Source: Archangium gephyra (lineage in GTDB: Bacteria; Myxococcota; Myxococcia; Myxococcales; Myxococcaceae). Taken from it: 64,000 nucleotides of DNA. The position numbers and the translations under genes are program-made. The stretch lies in assembly GCA_003243425.1 (NCBI GenBank), contig QFQP01000004.1:124001-188000 (forward strand). The letters run 5' to 3'. Under the pieces are notes generated by a model. The model ran no database searches. It was not told the origin of the DNA and saw only the letters and a list, made by a program, of their open reading frames with translations. Shown piece by piece: positions 45,072-52,959 of this stretch (position 1 is the first letter of the stretch; every line of letters starts with the position of its first letter).

Positions 45072-45982
45072 GCGAGCTGGTCGTCATCGCGGGGCCGACG
45101 GCTTCGGGGAAGACGGCGCTCGCGATCGAAGTCGCGAAGCGGATCGACGCGGAGATCATCAGCGCAGATTCGCAGCAGGTGTACCGGTACTTCGACATCG
45201 GCATGGCCAAGCCGTCGGCTGACGAGCTTGCTGCCGTGCCGCATCACCTCGTGAACGTCGTCGAGCCGACCGAAGATTTTTCGGCCGCGCGCTTCGCGAC
45301 GATGGCTGACGAAGCGATCGCTCAGATTCGTTCACGCGGGAAGCGGGTGCTCGTCGTCGGCGGCACGGGGCTGTATCTGCGCGTGCTGCTTCACGGGGTG
45401 GTCGCGGCGCCTTCGCGTGATGACGAGCTCCGCGCAAAGCTCGAGGCTTTCGCAGACGAGCACGGAAACGCGGCGCTGCATGCTCGGTTGGCCGCCGTGG
45501 ATCCGGTGACGGCCGCGAAGCACCCGGTGGCAGATCGACTTCGTGTGATTCGCGCGCTCGAGATTCACGAGCTCACGGGGAAGCCCGCGAGTGAGCACCG
45601 CGAGGCGCACGCGTTCGTCGAAGATCGCTACCCGTATCAATTGTGGGTGCTCAACCCCGAGCGCGAAGCCGTGTACGCCGCCATCAATTCACGCACCCAG
45701 AAGATGTTCGACGCAGGGCTCATCGACGAGGCGCGCCGAAACCTGCAGTGGCGGAATACGGCTCCGATGCGCGCGGTGGGCTACGTGCAGGCGCTGGCGG
45801 TGATCGACGGCACCATGACGCGCGAGCAGGCCGTCATCGACACCGCGCAGGCGACGCGCAAGTACGCGAAGCGCCAGTTCACCTGGTTCAAGAAAGAGAA
45901 GGGCGCCCGGCACGTCGAACCGCACCGGGCGCTGGAGCAGATCGTCAGCGCAGCTCCGCGGCCACGTAGTCGAGGCGAATGA
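45068..45982 (+). CDS. miaA: tRNA dimethylallyltransferase
   Basis: 304 residues with P-loop VVIAGPTASGKTALAI, SADSQQVYRYFDIGMAKPS and VVGGTGLYLRVLL. It puts the isopentenyl group on A37 of tRNAs reading U-starting codons. GTG 45068 overlaps the thioredoxin gene by 4 nt. The 3' end overlaps the large converging lipoprotein gene by 38 nt, which is unusual. Confidence 0.94.
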   Translation: MSELVVIAGPTASGKTALAIEVAKRIDAEIISADSQQVYRYFDIGMAKPSADELAAVPHHLVNVVEPTEDFSAARFATMADEAIAQIRSRGKRVLVVGGTGLYLRVLLHGVVAAPSRDDELRAKLEAFADEHGNAALHARLAAVDPVTAAKHPVADRLRVIRALEIHELTGKPASEHREAHAFVEDRYPYQLWVLNPEREAVYAAINSRTQKMFDAGLIDEARRNLQWRNTAPMRAVGYVQALAVIDGTMTREQAVIDTAQATRKYAKRQFTWFKKEKGARHVEPHRALEQIVSAAPRPRSRGE

Positions 45983-48900
45983 GCACGTCGCTCACGTTGC
46001 CCAGCTGCAGCCCGGGCCGCCCGCCGACGCTCAGCGTGCTCGCGGGAATGAACAGCGCGTAGTCGCCGAACACGCCGCGGCCAGCGAGGGCGGTCGATTG
46101 ACCGTCGGTGTAGTCGACACGCTCGAGTTCACGCTGCGAGACGTTGGTGCGCGCCTGCACCGTCGAGAAGCTGTAGGTGCTCGTTTCCCGGGTGTCGGTG
46201 AGGCTCACCAGCACGCTGTCCTGGCCCCACGAGTTCGCGCTGTACGGGTCGACGAAGAGATTCTGCGACGGCCTGGTGGTGGCCGGGAGCAGGCCGAGGT
46301 CCGTGCACCGTTGGCTGGCGAAGGTGTTTCGCTTGCGCACCTGCAGCATGGCGATGCTGCTGTCGGTGCCCGTCATCAGCGAGTCGCCCACCACGGTGGC
46401 GTTGACCGCCCACAGGCGCTCCGCGCAGTTGAGCCCCGAGAGCAGCGGCAGCGCCCCGGTGTCGGCGAGGCCCAGGGTGCCCAGCGGCTGAATCGAGAAC
46501 GGCAGCTCCTGGCCGAGGTAGCGGCCGCGGTCGTCGAACACCGCGTATTGGGGAGAGGTGAGGATGCGTTGCAGCCGTTGCGTGTCGCTCAGCGGCTGGG
46601 TGCCTTCACCGCTCCGGCTGCGATCGGCCAGCTGCAGTAGGTTCTTCTTGAGGCTCATCACCGTGACCAGCTGCGTGGGGCTGCCACCGCCCGACGGCGC
46701 GCCCCGGCGCACCAGATCGCGCACCCGGCGCAGGGTCTCTTCGAGCTCGGTGGGCGTCCTCGCGGCGAGCGTGCGCGCGCGTTCGAGGCTGGTGAACTGG
46801 AACTCGTACTCGGTGGCCAGCACCGCGAGGAACAGCGCCCGTCGCGCCCGCCGCATGCGCTGCTGGTAGAGGTCGAGGTTCTGGTCGAGCCAGAAGTCGA
46901 CCTGTGCCACCGATACCTTCCGGTACGTCTCGGCGGCGATCGAGGTGTGGCCATCGTCGATGGCGGCCTGCATCGAGATCTTCAGGTTGTTGAACTGAAG
47001 CAGGGTGAGCGTGAGCGCCTGGGCTTGCGCCTTGACGCGAAGTGAAGCGCTCCTTGCGCCGACGAATTCGGCCTCCGCCTCGTTGATGCACTTGCGCACC
47101 TCGGTGGCGTTCTCGAGCTTCTTGACCGTCAGCTCGTGCTGGAGCTCGGCCGCGTCCATCCGCAGCTCGATGGTGTCGGCGGTGGACTCGGCGGCCTGCT
47201 GCACGCCGCCGAAGATGAGACTGCCGATCCACTGCCAGGGCTTGTCGAGGCTGAACAGATCGCGCGCCTTTTCGGCCGCGGCCGCCGTCTGATCGGCGAC
47301 GAACTTGGCGTTGGCGAGCTCCGACATCGTCGCGTTGTGCTGCGCCATCGCCGCTTCGACCGCCTCGTTCCCCTGCTGAAGAATGAAGCAGCCGCGCATC
47401 GCGTTGTCGTAGCGCTCGCTGTATTCCTCCAGCTCCGAGCGGGCCACGTCGACCTCGGTCGCCGCCCCGCGTACTGCCAGCGCCGCCTCGCCCAGGCTGC
47501 CGTTGAAGCACTCCGGGCGCGTCAGGTCGGTGTCGGGTTGGCACACCCCGGTCTCCGATCTGCACACGAAGTCGACCGGGCATTCATCGGTGCGCGTGCA
47601 GCGTTCGGGCGCGGTGGTGGGGCGCAGCGCGAGCGTGCTCTGCCGCGCGCCCTCGCACGTCTCCTGGATCTCCTTGACCGCGCGGGCGTCGATGCCGGAC
47701 GGAATCGAGATCTGCGGCACCCGTACGCCCTCGTACCCGGCGGCGAAGCCGTTGCGGATCGACACGCTGAACTCCGACGAGAAGAACGGTGTGTCGATGT
47801 CATAGGTCGGAGGCGGCAGGGCATCGAGCTGGGCGTCGAGCGTCTTCTGGCCGGTGGTGATCGCCGCGCCGAAGCGTTGGCGCAGCAGGTGCGCCATGCA
47901 GATCTGGTAGCCGAGGTCGGCGATGTTCAGCCGGTCCTTGTAGTCGTCGACCGAGAAGCGGCAGGCGGCCGACACGTAACAAGTCTCCGGGTCTGGCGGC
48001 GGGTCGAGGTCGAGCACCGTCAGCGAGCCGTACTCGTTGCAGAAGCTGGTTATCTGATCGCCGTAGAGCCGCTTGAGATCTTCGATGCGGCGTGCGCTGG
48101 CGACGTCTTCCTGTTGCTGGGTCAGGTCGCGTTGGAGCAGCGCCGAGACCGAGTCACGCGCGAGCAACTCGACCTCACGTGCCTGGGCGATGAGCGTCGG
48201 CGCGATCGCAGGATCGAGCAGGTCTTCGCGCCCGAGCAGCGAGTCGGACACCGCAGAAAAGCGCCGGCTGACGCCCGCCTGATCACCGATGCGGTACAAC
48301 GGGAGATCTCCGTCTTCGATGCCCAGGGCGTTGCGGCCCTGCTCGAAGAACTCGAGCTGGCGGAGCAACCGGCTGGTCGAGGTGCCCCACGACGATCGCG
48401 CGGCGCGCCACTGATCTTCCCAGACCGGCGTGCCCACCGATCTCGCCGCGTCGCGCAGGCCCTGGGCCGCCGCGAACACCACCACGCTGCGCGGCAGGAA
48501 GTCGGCCAGCGCGCTCGAGACCGGCTGCACCTGGCCCTGCGGCGCGCGCGAGAAGAGCAGGTCGTCGACCAGCCCCTGCATGCCGTTGAGCTGCTGCGAG
48601 AGCGTGAAGAGCATGGTCACGGGAATGCCGACGCTCTGCTCTCCGGGGGGGAAGGTGTGCTGGGGCAAGAACGCGCGGCGGTAGTCAGGCATGCCGATGG
48701 CCTCGGGCGGGGCGGCCATCAGCGCGGCGCCGAAGCGCGGGTGCAACAGCAGGTCCCACGCCGACACGCTGCGCTGAAGCGAGGTGAACACCAGCTGCCA
48801 GTCGGAATACTGCCGGAGCTTGTCGATGTTCGAGCCCGAGGGCAGCAACGGCGCGAGCGCGTTGAGCCGGCGCGGCTCCATGCCGACCACCGACTGCACA

Positions 48901-50546
48901 TTCATCCACTGCTGCATGAGCCGCAGGGCCTGTCGCGAGACGTCGGGGTCGATCGCCAGCGAGGCCCCGAAGGCACGATCGCGATCGAGGGCAGTGGCGT
49001 AGCCGAGCGCCGTCAGCACCCGCGAGCGGTTGAGGCAGGCCCCGTCGATCGACGCGTCACCGAAGGTGGCGCCTGCACCGACCGCCAGGCCGCTCACGCA
49101 GTTGGTCAAATACTCACCGCGGTTCTCGAGGCGCCCGCGATCGAGCCCGAAGGCCTTCTGCCGCGTTCCGTTCCCGCAATTCAGCTCGTTGGGCCCGTAC
49201 ACCGACGACGCGTAGGTGGTGATCTGCGCCGACGACGAAGCGCTGCACAGCGAACCGACGATCTGCTCCAGCCGCGTCGGCGCGTTTCCGAAGGTGCCCA
49301 GCGCCTGCCGACCGACGGTCTCTTCCGAGAACAGTGGCGCGGCGCGGGCGACGGGGTCTGACACCGGGCGCGCCGAGACCTGCGGCGCAGTGGCTCCCGG
49401 CGGCAGATCACCGGTGCGCACCAGCGTGAGGCTCCAGCGCACGAAGGGCGCGCTGGCCGACGGCGAGATGCCCTCGAAGGTCACCACCAGCTCGCCATCG
49501 AGCAGCCCGTCACGGAAGGTGGGCCCGTCCATTCTGCCGCTGGCGTGCACGTCGAGCTGCGTGGCGTCGACCACCTCGCTGTCGGGGCCCAGGTACTGCC
49601 GGCTGGGCATCACCAGCTCGAGCTGTTGCGTGCCCGGCTTGAGGCTCATGGTCGCAACGCTGTCGGTGGGGAACACGGTCTTGCGCACGTCGAAGAGGCG
49701 CAGGGTGTAGACGCCCTGGACCGGCGGGTAGATCTCGGCGCGAACCGGCAGCTCGAGGCGCGTCAACTCCTCCGGCAGCGCGTCTTCCACCGTCCTGGCG
49801 CGCAGCCCGGCGCCGATCATGCGTGCGCGCCCCGCGTAGATGCCGAAGCGTGGTGCCGGCTCGGCCGAACCTGCACCCCGAAGCGCGACGCCCACCACCA
49901 GGTGCTGACCCCGGGAGAAGAAGTGAAGGCTCTTGCGCACGTCGCTGGTGGGGAACGCCCCGCTGGCAGCGCGCACCTTCACCACCGACGTCTGCTCGCC
50001 CGCAGGGAGGTTCTGGAATTCGCACTCGAGCGCGAAGGGCGCCTCGGCACCGCAGGCCACCTCGAGGCCGTCGTCGCCGGTCACCCGGACCCGTGGAGCG
50101 TCGAGGCCGGTGATCTTCAGGCGCACCGCTTCGACCGAGGCCTGCGTCGCCAGCGCCATGTCGACGCGGTCGACCGACATCGTCCCCCGCGCTTCACCCG
50201 AGATGAGATCGGGCAGGTTGGCGAGCTCCGGGGCGACGCAGCGCCCGAACGAATCGCACACCGTGCCTGTCAGGCACTCGTCGCTCCACGCGCAGCGCGC
50301 CACACACACGCCGAGCTCACAGCCCGTGCCGCACGGGCAGTTCTCGTCGCGCGTGCACCGCGCGCGCGAGGTCACCAACGTCTCGGAGCGCGTGCAGGTA
50401 CCGGCCCACGCAGGTTCGGCCCCCTGCATTGAACCGGCGTCTGCCTGCATCTCGTCGACCGGGCGGCAGCCGGCGATGAACCCGAGGAACACGAGGGCCG
50501 ACACGACGCGCGTCGCGTGGGCCTGACGCCACTGAGGGGTGCTCAT
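45945..50546 (-). CDS. 1533-residue Cys-rich lipoprotein, possibly Tc-toxin-A-like
   Basis: ATG 50546 gives a lipoprotein signal with Cys27 (FLGFIAGC). Residues about 50-110 are Cys-rich (CTRDENCPCGTGCELGVC, CAWSDECLTGTVCDSFGRC), with another such block near 985 (CTRTDECPVDFVCRS). Residues about 1030-1270 form long coiled helices (AAELQHELTVKKLENATEVR; VKAQAQALTLTLLQFNNLKI). The tail (FGDYALFIPASTL, LQLGNVSDVLIRLDYVAAEL) faintly resembles the C-terminal end of Tc-toxin A subunits; that is an inference. It is anchored to a membrane by its lipid. The gene begins 2 nt after the broken glycine-rich gene, and its end overlaps miaA by 38 nt. Confidence 0.8.
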   Translation of the reverse strand: MSTPQWRQAHATRVVSALVFLGFIAGCRPVDEMQADAGSMQGAEPAWAGTCTRSETLVTSRARCTRDENCPCGTGCELGVCVARCAWSDECLTGTVCDSFGRCVAPELANLPDLISGEARGTMSVDRVDMALATQASVEAVRLKITGLDAPRVRVTGDDGLEVACGAEAPFALECEFQNLPAGEQTSVVKVRAASGAFPTSDVRKSLHFFSRGQHLVVGVALRGAGSAEPAPRFGIYAGRARMIGAGLRARTVEDALPEELTRLELPVRAEIYPPVQGVYTLRLFDVRKTVFPTDSVATMSLKPGTQQLELVMPSRQYLGPDSEVVDATQLDVHASGRMDGPTFRDGLLDGELVVTFEGISPSASAPFVRWSLTLVRTGDLPPGATAPQVSARPVSDPVARAAPLFSEETVGRQALGTFGNAPTRLEQIVGSLCSASSSAQITTYASSVYGPNELNCGNGTRQKAFGLDRGRLENRGEYLTNCVSGLAVGAGATFGDASIDGACLNRSRVLTALGYATALDRDRAFGASLAIDPDVSRQALRLMQQWMNVQSVVGMEPRRLNALAPLLPSGSNIDKLRQYSDWQLVFTSLQRSVSAWDLLLHPRFGAALMAAPPEAIGMPDYRRAFLPQHTFPPGEQSVGIPVTMLFTLSQQLNGMQGLVDDLLFSRAPQGQVQPVSSALADFLPRSVVVFAAAQGLRDAARSVGTPVWEDQWRAARSSWGTSTSRLLRQLEFFEQGRNALGIEDGDLPLYRIGDQAGVSRRFSAVSDSLLGREDLLDPAIAPTLIAQAREVELLARDSVSALLQRDLTQQQEDVASARRIEDLKRLYGDQITSFCNEYGSLTVLDLDPPPDPETCYVSAACRFSVDDYKDRLNIADLGYQICMAHLLRQRFGAAITTGQKTLDAQLDALPPPTYDIDTPFFSSEFSVSIRNGFAAGYEGVRVPQISIPSGIDARAVKEIQETCEGARQSTLALRPTTAPERCTRTDECPVDFVCRSETGVCQPDTDLTRPECFNGSLGEAALAVRGAATEVDVARSELEEYSERYDNAMRGCFILQQGNEAVEAAMAQHNATMSELANAKFVADQTAAAAEKARDLFSLDKPWQWIGSLIFGGVQQAAESTADTIELRMDAAELQHELTVKKLENATEVRKCINEAEAEFVGARSASLRVKAQAQALTLTLLQFNNLKISMQAAIDDGHTSIAAETYRKVSVAQVDFWLDQNLDLYQQRMRRARRALFLAVLATEYEFQFTSLERARTLAARTPTELEETLRRVRDLVRRGAPSGGGSPTQLVTVMSLKKNLLQLADRSRSGEGTQPLSDTQRLQRILTSPQYAVFDDRGRYLGQELPFSIQPLGTLGLADTGALPLLSGLNCAERLWAVNATVVGDSLMTGTDSSIAMLQVRKRNTFASQRCTDLGLLPATTRPSQNLFVDPYSANSWGQDSVLVSLTDTRETSTYSFSTVQARTNVSQRELERVDYTDGQSTALAGRGVFGDYALFIPASTLSVGGRPGLQLGNVSDVLIRLDYVAAELR

Positions 50547-50548
50547 GG

Positions 50549-52711
50549 TCAGCAGCCCTCGTCGTTCGCCGCGACGCCCGCGGTGCCGCGCAGGCCGGTA
50601 GTGGTCGCGTTGCCTCCCGCGCCCGGCGAGCCGGTGTTGATGGTCGCGCCGCTCAGCGACACGCTGCCGCTGCCCACGCAGTACACGCCGATGGAGTCGC
50701 CGCCTGCCGAACCACCGGCGTGACCGCCGCGACCACCGGCACCACCGGTGCCCCCGCGACCGCCACACTTGCCGCGGTGCGCGGCGCGCGATGCGCAGCG
50801 GAAGGTCATGCTCGTCTCTCCTGCGCCGCCCATGCCGCCGCCGCCGCCGTTCCCTCCGAGGCCACCGGCGCCGCCGTTGCCGGTCGTCACCCGTACCGAG
50901 GGGTGAATGACGAGCCCCGTCGACGACGCCGCGAGAATGCCGATCGACGAGCCACCCGGGCCGCCGGGCGTTCCGCGCGTCCCTCCACAGCCCGGCGCGC
51001 CGCCGCCACCGCCGGGGTAGCCCCACTCGGGGTCATTCATGCAGCCGTTCTCGAACGAGCCGCCCGTGCCGCCGCCGCCCGCGAAGGTGCCGGGCTGACC
51101 GTCGACGCCGACCGTGCCGAAGCCGCCCGTGATCCTGCCGTCGGCCATGACCTGCAGCCGCGTGCCTCGCGCGCCGTCGGCGCCGGTCTGGCCCGACAGC
51201 CCATTCGCGCCGTCGCCGCCGGCCGTCACCCCGTTCTCGTCGAGGTTGCAGTCGCTGTTGTCGAAGACGGTGGTGCCCAGCGAACCCCCGTTGACGCCGC
51301 CGCTGGCACGACCGGCGTTGCCCGCAGTGCCCGACGGTCGCGCCGCGATGTAGATGTTCGAGTTGCCGCCCAGGCCGCATTGCGCGCTGGTCTGATTGGC
51401 TGGCGTCGCCGGGAGCGCACAGGTGATCGCCGTGCCGTTGCAGCTCACGCTCCCCGGCGTTCTCCCCGTGGCCGCCCCGCCGTTGCCACCGCTCGCGCCC
51501 GCCGCGCCAACCACGCCCGGCGCCGCGTTCCCGGTGACGATGATCACGTCGTCGAGTTCGAGCCCGGGCGCGTTGTGCGCGAAGAGGCCGATGTTGTGCC
51601 GACCATTCCGGCCGTCGTTGTCGGTGGTGTTGGCGGTGCGAATCTCCACGTGACGCACGAGGGTCTTGACGGTCACGTTACGCGCCGTGGCGCCGACCAG
51701 CCGGTTGTCGGTGGTGTCTGCCGAGAGCGCGGCGATGTTCCAGAGCGGGCGCTTGCTCGCGTCAGGCACGAAGAAGGGCGACACCCCGAAGCCGCCGTAC
51801 AGCGACACACCATTCGAGATCACCAGCGGCTCGGTGAAGGTGACCTGCCCGCCGATGATGATGCCCCGGGCGCCGCGCGCGTTGGCGGCGGTGGTGGCGG
51901 CGGCGAAGGTCTTGAACGGCCGCATGCGGCTGCCGTCCTCGGTGCCGGTGTGCGCCGGGTCGAGGTAGATGAACGTGGAGCCCGCGACGGTCGAGTCGCA
52001 CTCCACGACGCCCGCGTCTTCCACGGGGATCGGCAGCGGCTCGCACGTGAAGCGGTCCGCCATGGCGTCGCAGCGCTGCGTGCCCAGACCACACGTGCTG
52101 CACCCCTGGTTGGGCGGCGCGACGCAGCGGTTCTGTTACACGACGCGGCCGTTCATCACCGCGGGCGAAGGGTCACAGTACTGCTCGACGTCGGCGCACA
52201 CGCCGCCGCCGCAGGCATAGAGCTTGTCGTCGCAGCCGGCATCGCCGGTGCACACCGGCCCGCAGCCGGGGCCCGAGCAGCTGGTCGCCGCCGCACAGAC
52301 GGCCATGCCGCCATCGCTGCGAGCGCAGCTGATCTCTGCGTAGGTGCACCGCGCGTCGACGCAACCGGTGAGCGAGAGGCAGGGGCGCGACGGGCAGGCC
52401 GTGTCGAAGTTCTGCTCGGTGCACTCACAGCCCTGCGTGCAGGTGAGGGTGCCGCCGCAGCCGTCATCAATGGTGCCGCATTGCGTACCGCACGAGACCT
52501 TCGTGCAGGTCGAACCTCCGTCGTCACCGCCTCCGGTCGCGGAGCCACCGCCCGTGGCAGTGCCTCCACCGGTCGCGGCCCCGCCGCCGGTCTGCGAGGT
52601 GCCGCCACCGGTTGCGCCGCCAGCGTCGGGGACCTGCGAGTCGGGAATACACGAGACGAGCGCACAGGCTGCGAGCGCGAGAGAGAAGGTGTGTCGACGA
52701 AGACGAATCAT
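50549..52711 (-). pseudogene. Glycine-rich lipoprotein gene broken by an in-frame TAA
   Basis: One reading frame runs from ATG 52711 to the stop at 50549 except for a single TAA at 52138-52136. Before it (191 residues): lipobox ALVSC (Cys21), a Gly/Thr linker (GGGTATGGGSATGGG) and Cys-rich units (CGTQCGTIDDGCGGTLTC). After it (528 codons): more Cys (QNRCVAPPNQGCSTCG), a beta-helix-like part (RGIIIGGQVTFTEPLVISNG) and a Gly-rich stretch (GGAGGLGGNGGGGGMGGAG). Both halves continue one Cys-rich pattern, with no start signal after the stop (ATG 52063 is internal). This points to a recent nonsense change or a base error. It is upstream of the 1533-residue lipoprotein and probably in its operon. 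Confidence 0.7.
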
Positions 52712-52959
52712 GGTGGGTCCCCTCCCGTGATGGTTGGTGTGAACGCAGCGTCGAGGCCGCGGCAGCTGCCGGGCGCGTAGCGCGGGACGAGCCGAGCGCG
52801 CGCGGTGGTTTTGTGGCGCGTTGGTGCTCCACGGTCGCATCAGGAAAAACGATCGGTCCCGCTCCACGATCGCTGCTGACACGACGCATCACCCAGGCTG
52901 GTGACCCGGCGCCACGGGTGTGGCGCGCCGCCTGAGCGGGACGTAGAAGCCGCCGCGCC

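Noticed and set aside
50547..51026. Longer N-terminus for the 1533-residue lipoprotein
   Set aside because: The frame upstream lies inside the broken lipoprotein gene in another frame. ATG 50546 starts a clear signal peptide.
52136..52138. Recoding of the in-frame stop as selenocysteine
   Set aside because: The codon is TAA, whereas selenocysteine uses TGA.
52712..52959. Glycine riboswitch before gcvP
   Set aside because: No conserved aptamer core or tandem arrangement could be recognised. The gap shows only GC-rich sequence.
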